A stretch of DNA of 64,000 bases, from the NCBI RefSeq assembly GCF_932294415.1, contig NC_065538.1, positions 76,583,834 through 76,647,833 on the forward strand, read 5' to 3'. The DNA is from Quercus robur (Eukaryota > Streptophyta > Magnoliopsida > Fagales > Fagaceae). Shown piece after piece: positions 1 through 11,600 of this stretch (position 1 is its first letter; each line of letters starts with the position of its first letter). The notes below the pieces were generated by a model, which had not been told where the DNA came from, made no database searches, and was given only the letters and a program-made list of their open reading frames with translations. Made by a program: the position numbers and the translations under genes.

Positions 1-130
1 TGTGTGTGCGGCTTTGTTGATGGTTTGATGGTTTGTGTGTGTGTGGCTCTGTGTATGTGGTGATGGGTTTGGATAGGTTGATCGGTGTATCATGGGTCTG
101 TGTGTGTGGCTCTGTGTGTTGAACCGGTGC
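1..130. repeat. TG-rich degenerate minisatellite
   Basis: Short phrases such as TGTGTGTGTGGCTCTGTGT recur two to three times between GATGGTTTG-like spacers. The tract is cut by the window edge, so its full length is unknown. No gene signal was seen from here to 597; that stretch is AT-rich and lies downstream of the first F-box gene. Confidence 0.6.
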
Positions 131-597
131 TAGAGGTTGAGGGAGAGAGAAAAAAAATACTATTGGAAAGCCTAGGAAAATCGAATCAAAGTCTGAAAAA
201 AAGTGACGATTGGAAAGAAATAATAAAGAAAGATTAAAAAATAATATTTTAATAAAAATAAAGTTTTGGGATGTTGAAGATATTGTAAAATGATATAGTA
301 TAAGTAATAAAGTGGTTTTTTGAAATGGTAAAATAGAATACAGTAGCATTTCTTGATGTTGATGCTCTTATAAACACATTCCCATGTGCGTCCTTAGGCG
401 ATGTGGGATTCCATGAAATGTAAGAACACCCTTTTTGGGTCACTACACATATACCTTACAGCATAACCTAGTTAGAGCAACCTACACATCAAATTGCTTA
501 TTTGAGTCAAAGAAAGAACCACAATATTTGGTAAGATGACATAGGCAAAAGGTTAATAAAGAAGTTTAAAAATATGGCATAATTTTTCATGTGTCAG

Positions 598-2291
598 TTA
601 GCCACTATAACGCGGAGCATTACAAATACCCAAAAGGAAATGAACTGTACAGCTCCTTGACCCTCTGGGGAACAACAGTATCTGTTCAAAAATTTCCTTT
701 TGCTTCTTCTCTAAGTCCCCATGGAATTCGAAATAAAATTCATCACAGATAATGACAATCCTCTCCAAAACTGACGCACTTCCAAGCAAAATCTTTACTG
801 CATGCATCTCTTTTTCAGCTCCACGAAAGCCAAAAATTTCGATAGTCTCGAGGTTTGTCACGAAACATGAAGGCACTGGGTTCATTATCAGATCATGATT
901 TCCACAATATGTGGGTAGGCAGACCTGCTACATGGTTACCAAAAAACACAAAATTAGCTGCAATGTTGATTCAATAGTGGTCAGGCATTATGATACAAGT
1001 TGCAGTTCAAATAATGCTACCGTCCCAAAACTAAGATAGTTAAGACATGGAGAGTTCCGGATTATGGTCAGCAGTGCCTCAAGATCAAATTCTATTGGAA
1101 ACCCACTTTCGACATTGAGACGGGTCAATTTATAAAATACAGGCAGATGGGCAAATAACTCTTTTGCATAACTGAGAACCTATGATAACAGAAAACATCA
1201 CAACCAAAAAGTTTCTGGTGAGCCTCATAATAAGCGAACAGATAAAAGGAATGGCTGCTACAAAGGGATACATTCATTCATGTAATGAGCAGTTGGAAAC
1301 ATACCTCAAGAGCATCAACATCTAGTGTCAACTTTTCCACATTACCAAGCCCGCTAAGAAGCTTAAATACACGATGAGCATCTAGGAAATGATATTCTGC
1401 GTCTCTTTTGTTCAATTGAATAGACGCATCAACTATTGAGGATGGGTTGTAGAAGCAATAATCATTTATGAGTTGACCATCAAAAGAAAAGGATTTCAAA
1501 CTAGTTCCAAAAATCACAACTTGACAACCATTAAAATCATTCTGATCATCTGCCTCAGCATTCAGGTCATCTTTATCATCATTTTCATCATCTAATAGGT
1601 AGGTATCAGTTATGAAAAACCTTTGAAGCATAGGAGAAGAGATACAAACAGCCTTGACATTTTTCCAAATGCAGTCAATTATAGATAAGTCCTCCAGGAT
1701 TGGGCAACCCGTAAAGAGCTGTTGTGTTGAATGATCATCGGAAAATATAACTTTCTCAAGAGCCAAAAACTTGAGACTAGAAAAACTAATGCTTGAAGGA
1801 AGCTTGAGAGAGTGGAACATGTGAAGTATCAATACTTCTAATGATTCACAAGTAAATAAGCAAGGCGGCAATGCTAACGGTTCTTGAAAGTTTCTAAGAT
1901 ACAGATCTAACTCTTGAACCTTATGCTTCACAACAGAACAAATCCAGGCATTAATGCGAGATGTATCATATTGCACATTACATGACACACAGAATTTTTT
2001 TATATCTGAAGGATCATGAAGCGCAAGCACTCTTTCCACAAATTTCATGAACGTCATCCTCCTATCCAGTGCCCCTTCATCAAAATCGAGTTTAGGGATG
2101 GATGTCCATAGGTATTTCCATCTTTTTGATAATATGCTTGTTCTAACAGCTTCTTCGGTTGAAAGGTATGACAAAATGTGCTGAATAATTGGGTCAGGTA
2201 AATCGTCAATTCGCTTTCTTCTCTTCTTAGCATTCTGTTTCTTTCTGAACTTTCGGTTCTTGCCACTGTTTAATGGAAAGCTTACATCCAT
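598..2291 (-). CDS. F-box/LRR/FBD protein, copy 1 (3 coding exons)
   Basis: Coding exons on the minus strand are 2291-1305, 1179-1021 and 924-598. All have GT-AG borders and phase 0, giving 490 residues. A basic, NLS-like stretch lies near residues 11-29. The F-box (about 30-72) carries DDLPDPIIQHILSYL and SILSKRWKYLW. Leucine-rich segments follow (CLFTCESLEVL, GCPILEDLSI), and the third exon holds an FBD domain (VPSCFVTNLETIEI). Plant proteins of this class act as substrate receptors of SCF ubiquitin ligases; the substrate here is unknown. The start at 2291 is preferred over the in-frame ATG at 2324 because a TAG acceptor at 2308-2310 would remove the upstream ATG, and copy 2 shows the same arrangement. 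An acidic Asp/Glu/Asn insertion at about residues 234-252 is absent from copy 2. There is no frame break. It may be functional or a recent duplicate under weak constraint. Confidence 0.85.
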
Positions 2292-2306
2292 AATTTTGCA
2301 GATTTT

Positions 2307-3060
2307 CCTACACCACATAACCAACTGTCAGATTTGTCTTTAAATTTCACAGCAGCAACTTTTGACAGTCTGAAAAGAGTTTTAAAGTAGAATAGGATGC
2401 TGGATATGCCATAAAAATATAGATTCCTCAAACAAATTTTAGAGACTCCTTGTGATTCCCTCTAAATCACAATGAAAATTTTTAAAATGGGAAAAACTAA
2501 TGTTGGAAAATTTTCAACATTCTTCATCCTACCCAACTTTATTTATTTATTTATCCTCTTCCCTCTGCTTCTCTTTTCCCACAACAAATGGATGAAAAGC
2601 AAAAGCAAACCTCAATACTCATTTCTCACACCCAATGCATTTACAGATTATCATGAATACCCACAAAGGTTTTCAACACCTAAACTTTCTTAGCAAAGTG
2701 AGAGAACACATCCTTTAAAATTGCTCAATATAGGCCACCATTACCATCAAAACTAAGCTCAAAGCCACACATTTTAGCAATTTTTATTCATTTGATGAAA
2801 AAAAATGCATTATAAAATGAAATTATAGCATAGAAACTGACCTGAAAGAGCACTCTTATTCCTGGTCTGAATGTAACCCAATTCCTGAAAGTTCAAAGAA
2901 GTTCTTGGTTTGGGATTTGACCTTTTTAGTGGTACCCAAGTTAGAGTAATCTTCCACAGAGCTCTGTTTGGAAACTCAATTCCATAAAAATCAGAACTTT
3001 TTTTCCTGAAGAGCTTTGAAGTGTGGGAACAAATATACAACAAAGCCCTTTGTTTTCCTA
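2307..3060 (-). promoter_or_regulatory. Probable 5' UTR with intron and promoter of F-box copy 1
   Basis: A CAG|GTCAGT donor on the minus strand, ending the upstream exon at 2842, pairs with the TAG acceptor just upstream of the ATG. This predicts a leader intron of about 530 bp (2841-2308). The leader exon would lie at roughly 2842-3060. Upstream of copy 2, a CAG|GTTAGT donor at 17155 and a CTAG acceptor at 16316 have the same layout, which supports a shared ancestral leader intron. No TATA box was assigned. Confidence 0.4.
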
Positions 3061-3282
3061 CATTTTAATTTTTAGGACCATGCTTCCGACTTCCGAGTTC
3101 TGACACTGATCATTTTTTATTCTTTGAATTTTTTTGAATCGGAAATCAGAAAAGCCCTTATTGGAACGGTGATGACCTCTTATGGCGATATTATCGCCAC
3201 TAAAGCTACATAGTTTTTTTTTTTTTTTTTTCCCTATTATTCAAAAAAAAAATTTAATTAAAAAAAAAATTGCCTAATTTAA

Positions 3283-3964
3283 TTAACTTACCTCTTTTTT
3301 CTTTTTCTTTTTTTCTTTTTTGTAGCCAAAATCAACCTTCATCCATGTAGAAATAGATAGGGAATCCAAATACAAAGCCTCTAAGACTAGTGGTGGTGAA
3401 TCTTTTAACCATACAATATCTTCATCTATTTGCCTAGCATGGCGAGATAAGGAATGTCCAACATTGTTTGCACTTTGTCTAATACTCTTTATTTTCACAT
3501 GCCTAAGACCCCTTGCAATACATCGAATATCATCATAAATATAGCCCAGCTAAGACAAGTTGATCTATTGTGAGGTGATGGATTGCATAACGTTGATGTT
3601 GTCTCCTTCAATGACTAATTTAAAGAAACCAACTTCCACCACGAACTCCAGAGCTTTCCTGCACGCCAACACCTCTGCCTCCTCACTATCAGTCACCGTT
3701 GGGCCTTTAGACGATAGCGTTGCCATAACCTCTCCTTTGTCATTCCGAATAACCGCTCCAATTCCAGATGCTGTCATGACTACAAATACTGTTGCGTCAA
3801 AGTTAAGTTTGTAGAAGGATCCCTTGGGTGGCTACCACACCTATGTTTGTCCGTTTGACACCCAAACCTCCAGCTAGGTTTATGCCCCTTTATACTCATC
3901 TATGTAGATCCTGGCTTTTGCATTAAGTCGAGCTAGTTCCTGTAATTTGCTCCCATGCAGAACC
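3283..3964 (-). pseudogene. RNase H-like (RVT_3) piece of the LINE
   Basis: The 3777-3565 frame reads as a plant RNase H fold: GIGAVIRND opens the first strand, EEAEVLACRKALE is the central helix with its acidic residue, and LVIEGDNINVM carries the DN pair. After a frame change, 3498-3283 continues with the family's usual tail (NNVGHSLSRHAR). Such domains end many plant LINE ORF2 proteins and are also annotated as putative RNase H host genes. The LINE reading is preferred because of the zf-RVT part upstream and the A-tail downstream. Confidence 0.6.
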
Positions 3965-5327
3965 TGTTGGATAAACATAGTTTGTATCGCATACAAAACA
4001 TACGCAAAGAAAAATTAATGAATCTACTTCATTCGCAATTGATAACATGTACTATGTAAATTTCAAAATTTAAGAATAAGAGAGTGTACCTTGGTACGGT
4101 GAAATTCAAAACCAAATATTAGAAGTACTTGAGAACACTTTTAATCTTCACTCCAATTCCACTTATGCCAAAGAAGTGTTGCCTCTCAATCAGTTTATAC
4201 GTATGTGTTCAAGGGAGAATAAGAGAGTGGTTTATACTCACATACACACCATTTCATTTTCTTATAAAACTCTATATGTTTCTCTCCTTATATATAACTA
4301 ATTATCTAATTGGACTAGCATTTTGAGCCATTTCAATTGGGCTTTAGTATGTGGCCTGGAATGGGACCAAAATGGACAAATAAGACACTAGCTTCAATGG
4401 GTTTTGGGTCTTTCTATCAACTCTTGACAAGCCCAAAATTACCATTAATTATATTTAATACCACTATATAAATATAATTGCATTGTAGTCCTTATTAATA
4501 AATTATATCTCAAGACTTTATTATACATTTAACCCCTTCATAAAAATATTTGTAGTAATACAAAGTCATGAATGTTGACTGTTACTTTGAATATTACTAT
4601 ATCTTAATTCTTGAGTATCCGGTTTAATCTTTTAAGTTATTCATCATATATTTATGAAATTGGTACTTTAGTAACTTCTTACTAAAGTGGTTAGCCCTAA
4701 CACTCTGAATAACCAAACCCATTAAGTTTATCTCAAGAGAATATTTTATATCTCTGTTAAGAGATTATGAATTTCATCTTGAGAATATATGTTTCTTCAA
4801 CACTAAATGTAGCGGCCCAACATACTGAGGTTTTGATCATGATTTAGATCTCACTCCCAATATATCAAAGCAACCTACACTTCATGACCAGATTCATTAT
4901 TCTCTCAAGATTAAGAGTTGATGTAAATTGAAGTCGTGAGATTTATTATCCATTTGACAGTCGTTAGTAGAATAATAAATCTCACAGCGATCTAATTCAA
5001 TATGTCTTGACACTTAAAACATATCAACATATCAACTAGAAGTTTCCACTTCCATGATCAAGACAAATCATCTTAGTTTATATGTTATAGTCTCCGTAGA
5101 CGAAATGCCCAATTTCATCACTAACTACGAACTAAAATTCTGAGTTTACAAAGAACTTGTAATTTATATCTTCTGTGACTAAATCACATACTATACATAC
5201 CTATATGATAATGTCCAAATATTCATGTTACAATTATTTTAGATAATAATAAAGCAACTTTATTAATCACAATATAATGTCATACATAGCATCATACAAT
5301 AGGATTTAAAGGGCACATATCCTAACA
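3965..5327. mobile_element. Lone LTR (fossil) inside the LINE
   Basis: The segment starts TGTTGGATAA, ends ATCCTAACA and is flanked on both sides by the 5-bp target duplication GAACC (3960-3964 and 5328-5332). On the minus strand the LINE peptide continues across the site once the segment is ignored (IWNQRNSVL, then HGSKLQELARLNA). No internal gag/pol region is present, so it is a solo LTR left by recombination of a longer element. The ends look Copia-like, but the family is not certain. It is younger than the LINE it interrupts. Confidence 0.75.
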
Positions 5328-5699
5328 GAACCGAGTTACGTTGGTTCCAAAGTAGCCAACAATGAACCACAAAAAGTTCAAAGTCCTCCTCAGAGAGCTT
5401 GAGCATTAAATCTGCAAATATTCTGTGATTTATATCTTCTGTATCTAAATCACATAAATCACATACTATGCATCTCATGAACTATATGATAATGTCCAAA
5501 TATTCATGTTATAATAATTTTAGATAATAATAAAATAACTTTATTAATCACAACATAATGTTATACATAGTATCATACAATAGGATTTAAAGGGCACATA
5601 TTCTAACAGAACCGAGTTACGTTGGTTCCAAATTAGCCAACAATGAACCACAAAAAGTTCAAAGTCCTCCTCAGAGAGTTTGAGCATTAAATCTGCAAA
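5158..5699. repeat. Tandem duplication across the LTR/LINE boundary
   Basis: The segment 5158-5418 recurs at about 5424-5699 with a few differences and a small insertion. Each copy holds about 170-185 bp of the LTR's 3' end plus about 91 bp of the adjoining zf-RVT-coding LINE sequence, so the duplication happened after the LTR inserted. It accounts for two near-identical minus-strand reading frames in this stretch. Confidence 0.8.
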
Positions 5700-6102
5700 C
5701 AGAAGCAAAGCATCCTGTTGGCTAGTGTAGCATTTCTGTATCGTTTGACTTGGACAACTAGCCCACATGTTTTGAGCCGCTCCACATTCCCAAAGAGCAT
5801 GAAGCACTAATTTTGGAAATCTTTGGCAAATGTTGCAGGTGCCATCTTCTATAATTTGTCACTGAGCCAGGTTCTCATGCGTTGGCAATATATTCTGACA
5901 TGCTCGCCACCCAAATACCTTTATTTTGTTAAGAATATGAAGCTTCCAAATCCTTGCCCAAACTTACCTTATTCTTAAAACATAAGAAATGAGGTTAAAG
6001 CCATAAATCAACAAAAATTAAAAACAAAAGACCTATAGGATAAAAACTCCTTGCTGAATAGTAGATAGATACAAAGTTCCTACCCAATATTTTATCACAA
6101 CA

Positions 6103-6452
6103 CTAGACTCAATAATGCTTTTTTGTTTTTTTTTGGTTTTTTTTTTTTTTTTTTTTTGGGTTTAGTGTTATAATGTTTAAAAGTGATATATAAATAATCG
6201 TGTGCATTTAAAATATAAAAGAGAGAGAGAGAGAGAGAGAGATAGTATCATAAGTCGAATAAAAAAGATAAAAGAAAAGGCCTAAAACGAACAGTAAATT
6301 ACTCTTTTAATCAGTTTGTGTTTGTGATTTTTTTTTAATTATTTAACTAAAAGATAGGGGTATTTTAGAGAATTTAAGAATTTATTTGAGGCTATTTTAG
6401 TATGCAAAGTTGAAAACCAAACAAGAAATCCTATTATTAATAGTATAGAAGA
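6103..6452 (-). mobile_element. Short nonautonomous Helitron-like element
   Basis: Read on the minus strand it begins TCTTCTATACTATTAATAAT after an A at 6453 and ends GAGTCTAG before a T at 6102, the A/T insertion site expected of Helitrons. An internal ACACTAAACCC plus A-run matches ACACTAGACCC plus A-run in the element at 12358-12644, so the two are relatives. The usual 3' hairpin is not recognisable here. A (GA)n tract occupies about 6220-6242. Confidence 0.45.
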
Positions 6453-6909
6453 TAAATAAAATTCTCACTGCCCATGTACACAACCAAAACTACCCAACTT
6501 TTCCAAAAGCCTACCCCATGTTGAAACAATGTAACTTCTACTCCACATTTAAACACTACTTCAACAAAATGTAACTAGTGATGAGGCTCTTTTTTATTCT
6601 TGGCCTGGAATTAGGGCTGTCCAGCGGTTCTTTGACCCGCCCAAACCGACCGGGTCCAACCGACCCGCATCCCAACGGGTGAACCCGATAGCTGTAGTGA
6701 GTCGGATTCGGGTGTGTTTCTTTCAAAACCCGAATAATCGGGTCGGGTAGCGGTTTAAGGAAGAAAAAACCCGCATTACCCGACCCGACCGATATTTTAA
6801 AAAAAAAAAAAAAAAAAAAAGATAATTCAGCACTCAGTTCAGTTTACCCGTGAAGACTGAGTTGCTGTCCAGGACTGAAATGAGGAGACAGAGACTGATT
6901 GGACTTAAA

Positions 6910-7155
6910 GCACTCAGTTTTTTTTTTTTGTTTTACACGCTAAGTTCAAATCAGCCTACTTGCACCTAAGATTTTTACACACCAGGAAATCATGGCCGTC
7001 CGATTTGAACGTGATCAACGGTTAAAGGAGCACTCAGTTTTTTTTTGTTTTACACGCTAAGTTCAAACTTCAAATCAGCCTACTTGCTCAGTTGCTCCTA
7101 ATATTTTTACACACAAAGAAATCATGGCCGTTGATTTGAGCGTGATCAACGGTCT
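6910..7155 (+). repeat. Tandem duplication in the hAT leader
   Basis: Two units of about 120 bp (6910-7028 and 7029-7155) share a CACTCAGT plus T-run, TTTTACACGCTAAGTTCAAA, CAGCCTACTTGC, and AAATCATGGCCGT followed by GTGATCAACGGT. The second copy holds the ATG of the leader reading frame at 7124; the first copy has an equivalent ATG. They may be duplicated promoter or leader modules of the transposase gene. Confidence 0.75.
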
Positions 7156-7735
7156 TGATCCTTCTGAAGACCAACAAAAGCATTCCAACTTCCAAGTTCC
7201 CAACGCAAAAGAAAATCCCACAAATCTCTCTTCAGAAAATCCCACAAATCTCTCTTCATCTTCAGACTCTCAGAGGTGCAGAACGGCTAACCCTCACCTC
7301 ACCTCAAATCATAGCCAAAAATTTCCACTTCCCCAAGCCATGGCCGGTTACCCTCTCTCAGCCTCAAGAGACCCTCAACCCTCATCTCTTTCTCTTTTAA
7401 ATAGATCTGATTTTTCTCTCTGTTCCACTTTTCTCTGCTCTCTAGTCTCAAGGGCTGATTCAAAATCCCTCTTTTATTTTGGAACCCTTGACTTCAATCC
7501 AACTCTCCAAGTCTCCAACGGACCAAACACCAAACCTTGCTGCCTTGCTGGTTCATCTTCACACGTATCCCGCGCTGAGCAGAGGATCGGAGTGTTGTCG
7601 CTGGTCTGTCGCACCAAGGGCACCGTCCGCCGCCTCTCAGCCTTCAAGCACGACGACGGCGGTTTTGCTTTCCTCGTCAACAGGTTCGTGTCGCTCAAAC
7701 AAATCTGTTCTTTCTCTTTTTTATTAGTTATTTAG
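7124..7735 (+). other. Unassigned leader ORF upstream of the hAT transposase
   Basis: This is an open frame of 203 codons in a locally GC-richer part of the element. It is Ser/Pro/Asn-rich with no recognised domain or motif. A CAG|GTTCGT donor (exon end 7683) and a TTTAG acceptor (exon start 8433, three bases before the transposase ATG) predict that most of it is the first, largely untranslated exon. Splicing does not put it in frame with the transposase. It is probably a chance or upstream ORF in an Ac-like long leader rather than a second transposon protein. Confidence 0.3.
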
Positions 7736-7973
7736 ATTCTTCAGTTCTGATTGTTTTTTAAAGCTTTTAAGATTATTTGATTGCCTTATTGTATAAAGAA
7801 TGGTGAGGATTTAACGAATAATACAGACACCAAACAAAGTTTGTAACTTTTTGAAGTAAAATAATATTTGAGGTGACGGATTGTGATTAGTGCTCAAGCA
7901 CCTCCTTTCCATGTAAGAACACTGTGATGTTGAGGAAGTTTGTTCAAAAACCATTGGCTATGTTTAACTAAGC

Positions 7974-8005
<32 letters not shown>

Positions 8006-8435
8006 GAGAGAACTAAAGACAATGAGAGTCTCAGATCACTTCAACTGAAGTTGTGTCTATGATCTCGTTTTATAAAAAAAAAAAAAAAAAAGATTTGGGA
8101 AAATGTATTGGGCCTCTATGTTTTGAATGAGGACAATTTCTTTCACATGCTTATAGTTATATCAGTTCTTAGTTTTGTCTTGACTCTTAAACAATGCATA
8201 CTTGCAATTTAAATGAAATCATGAAGTGCCATGTAATTTACCTTGATACAGAACACTGAGTGTTAAATGAAATTAGTACTAGTGAAATAAATTCTTATGC
8301 ATAATGATATTTCTTATTTTACAAAGCTCCAATGTATGTGATTTTGCCCTTTAAGAGGTCAACTACAATGATCTTTCTTAGTATTAGTTTTTTTTATGGT
8401 TGTTTGTTTATGCTTAAATTTGATGTCTTTAGGTC

Positions 8436-10757
8436 ATGGAACCCTCTACTGATGCCCCCCCTTCCCAAACAACACCCGCTGCCCAAGCTGGACCTGCTGT
8501 CCAAGCTGAACCTGTTCCCACTCCAACAAATGCTGAGGCACTTCCACCTAGACCTAGTGATAAAACCAAAGTGAGTGAGATAGCTGCTGATTGTGGTAAT
8601 AATAGGAAAAAGTCTAGTGCCTGGGATCATTTTGAAAAAATAAAAATGAGTGAGGGTCAATTTAAGGCTGTTTGCCATTATTGCCAAAAAACTTACCGTG
8701 CTAATAGTAAGGGTCATGGTACTACTAATTTATTGAATCATACACCAAACTGTGTTAAGAACCCTAATAGAGCTTCACTTAAAGGGCAACAAACCTTAGC
8801 ATTTGAACCCAAAATGAATGGGGAGGAAGGGTTTAAGCTTGTACCAACAGCCTTTACTGTTGAGGCTTCTAGGAAGGCACTCGCAGAAATGATTATAATA
8901 GACGAGTTGCCTTTTAGGTTTGTTGAAGGGTATGGGTTTCAAAAATATTCAACAACCTTACAACCTAAGTTGCAAATCAGGGATTTCCCATCTCGTCAAA
9001 CTGTGGCTAGAGATGTGATTAGCATTTATGGTGTTGAGAGAGAGAAACTAAGGGAAGCCTTGAAAGGTCGTAGGGTGTGCCTTACTACGGACACATGGAC
9101 TAGTATTCAAAATCTGAATTATATGTCCCTCACAGGTCATTTTATTGATGATGATTGGAACTTACATAAAAGAATTTTGAATTTTTGTCAAGTGGAAGAC
9201 CATAGGGGGGAGACTATAGGTAGAAAGATTGAGATGTGTCTCCGTGAGTGGGGTGTTGATGGCATATTCACCTTGACAGTGGATAATGCTTCCTCTAATG
9301 GTGCTACCATTAAATTTTTACAAACAGTAACTAAAGATTGGAAGGGGACTATTTTAGAACATGAGTTCTTGCACATGAGGTGTTGTGCACATATCTTAAA
9401 TCTGATTGTGGGAGATGGTATGAAAGAAATTGATCCGTCCATTGCTAGGGTGCGTGAGGCAGTGAGGTATGTGAAGTCCTCACCAAATAGAAATCAAACT
9501 TTTAGGAGTATTATGGAGAGATTAGGTATTGAATCCAAATGTTTACTAAGTCTTGATGTACCAACTAGGTGGAACTCTACCTATCTCATGTTAGATACTG
9601 CTGAAAAATTTGAGAAAGTGTTCCTAAGAATGGACTTTGAGGATGATAGCTATTCTTCATACTTTTTGAACAAGGAAAATAGTGGTGGTTTGGGATCTCC
9701 TTGTGGGGTTGATTTTCAAAATTGTAGGACATTTGTGGGTTTCTTGAAACTTTTTTACAATGCAACTAAAAAGTTCTCCGGTTCTTTGTATGTGACTTCA
9801 AATACTTTCTTTGACGAGATGTTTGTGATTCAAGAAAATATTGCTCATTTAATTAAATCTCAAAATCATCTCTTGAAAAACATGGCAACTAAAATGGAAG
9901 CTAAGTTTGAAAAGTACTGGGGGAAAGGGGATAAAATTAATAAGCTTTTGTATGTGGTTGTGGTGCTGGATCCAAGGAAGAAAATGAGGTTTTTGAAGTT
10001 TTCTTTTTTTGAAATTTATGGGGATGAAGTGGCTAATGAGATGGTTGACTTGGTGGGGAGTTTTATGGCTAGGTTGTATGATGATTACTCTAGGGTTGAT
10101 TCACCAAATGTGGTGCTACCAAGTGAGAATGAGAGGACACACATGGAAGGTGATACAGTTGGTTGTAGTGATCCGTATGCAATGGTTAATTCACGATATG
10201 AGCGGTTTTTAGAGGTTGAGAAGTCTATAGGGTGTAGCAATGAGATGGAAAAATATTTGGCTGAAAATTGTGAGAGTAGAAGGGATGTGAAATTTGAGAT
10301 TTTGGGGTGGTGGAAAGCCAATTCGGATAGGTACCCAGTTCTGTCCAAAATGGCTAGGGATGTGCTGGCTGTACCTGTTTCTACGGTTGCTTCTGAATCG
10401 GCTTTTAGTACCGGAGGGCGCATACTTGATCCATTTCGGAGTTCACTCTCCCCTCTCATGGTTCAAAATCTTATTTGTGCTCAAAACTGGCTGCAAGCCC
10501 GTGTCCCAATTTCTTTTCGCAAGTCAAAGGACGAGATGGAGGCCTTGGAGGATGAATTTCATGAATTAGGTAATATGTTTAACTTCCAATCTTCTTGTTT
10601 ACTAAGTGTTATTAAATGAGTCATATACTTGAGCAAAATTTAATCTATTGTCTCAATTTTTTCTTTTCTAGTTTTAAATCAAACAACAACAGCAGCAAAT
10701 TCTAGTTCCTGTTCAAACAAAGGTGGTACTCGTACCACAGTCAATATTGATGAATGA
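8436..10757 (+). CDS. hAT transposase (BED zinc finger, DDE core, dimerisation domain)
   Basis: Exons 8436-10569 and 10672-10757 join through a 102-bp GT-AG intron and give 739 residues without a break. The N-terminus is Pro/Ala-rich. A BED finger spans about 60-109 (C80-x2-C83-x18-H102-x3-C106). The RNase H-like catalytic core shows D219 in LTTDTWTS, D283 in TVDNASSN and E654 in VASESAF. The C-terminal hAT dimerisation region reads DPFRSSLSPLMVQNLICAQNWL. These residues correspond to the catalytic D-D-E of the family. The second exon adds an Asn/Thr/Ser-rich tail ending NIDE. If the intron were retained, the frame would stop at 10619 with 727 residues. The protein would cut and re-insert its own element and related nonautonomous copies in the nucleus. 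All key residues are present. Confidence 0.93.
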
Positions 10758-11348
10758 TCACTGATTGGGTATGTTTCTGCCTTTATAATTTTTGTTCATA
10801 TTGGTGTCCCTTTTAGTTATTCTGTATTGGTTATTCTGTCTTTATATAGTATTGATAAATATTTTTCCCCTTGTATTGTAGGAGGATGGAAGGTCGCCTT
10901 TTGTATAGGAGGCAGTTTTTTTGGATATATTTTGAAGCTTTTTTGGACAGATGTGTAGCTTTTCTAATTATAATTATACATGAACTCTTGTCTTGCTTAG
11001 AGGAAGGAAAACTTAGCATCTGTGTAGGCTTTCCTCTCTATAAGTTATGGACATGTTAACTATAGAAAATAGAGTAGTTCTTTACTGCCTTAGGAAAGCT
11101 ATTTTTTGGAAATACTTAATAGTATTTCATAGTTGTAACTTATTATATATACTGCTGGGAACTGCCTACTGATTTGGTAGTTTATTGCCTTGTGCAGTAA
11201 CTGCCTTCTCTGCTGCCTCTATGGCTTTATATATCAAATTATGAAGATGATGTATTTTTAGTAGTGCTTGTAGCCTATGTGGTTCTGGAAATTTGTTTGA
11301 TGTGTGGAATGGTTGGTAGGTACTAGGTATGTTTTCACCTTGACAGAC

Positions 11349-11600
11349 TGATGAATGTGGAAACAAAATGGTACTGCCTAGGCCTTAAGGCTTAGGCAAT
11401 TTGGAAAATATTTGTTATAAATTTATAATGTGTGGATGATGAAAAGGTGGTAACAAAAATGGTAATTGTGTTTTATTGATGAATGTGGAAACAAAATGGT
11501 ACTGCCCAGGCCTCAAGACTTAGGCAATTTGGAAAATATTTGTTATAATGTGTGGAATGTGGATGATGAACAGGTGGTAACAAAATGATAATTGTGTATT
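11349..11600. repeat. Direct tandem repeat in the hAT 3' region
   Basis: Two units of about 125 bp, starting near 11349 and 11477, share GATGAATGTGGAAACAAAAT, GGTACTGCC, AGGCAATTTGGAAAATAT and a GGTGGTAACAAAA end. They differ by a few substitutions and short indels. They lie in noncoding sequence between the transposase stop and the right subterminal zone. Confidence 0.8.

Larger units (their letters stand above)
3213..5975 (-). mobile_element. 5'-truncated LINE (zf-RVT + RNase H end), split by a lone LTR
   Basis: Minus-strand peptides match the C-terminal end of plant L1-type ORF2. From high to low coordinate they are a zf-RVT-like region (NKIKVFGWRACQNILPT, CNICQRFPKLVLHALWEC, near 5960-5770), IWNQRNSVL (about 5640 and 5345), and an RNase H-like domain (GIGAVIRNDKGEVMATLSSK, 3777-3565) followed by NNVGHSLSRHARQIDEDIVW. 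An oligo(T) run at 3213-3230 on the plus strand would be its poly(A) tail. Endonuclease and RT are missing, so it is 5'-truncated. There are several stops and frame changes. A 1.36 kb LTR interrupts it. Confidence 0.75.

Noticed and set aside
2472-2693. 73-codon plus-strand frame opposite F-box copy 1
   Set aside because: It lies in the predicted leader intron of the F-box gene, is AT-rich and carries no motif.
10009-10569. Alternative frames overlapping the hAT transposase
   Set aside because: They are shadows of the transposase frame, which carries all family motifs.
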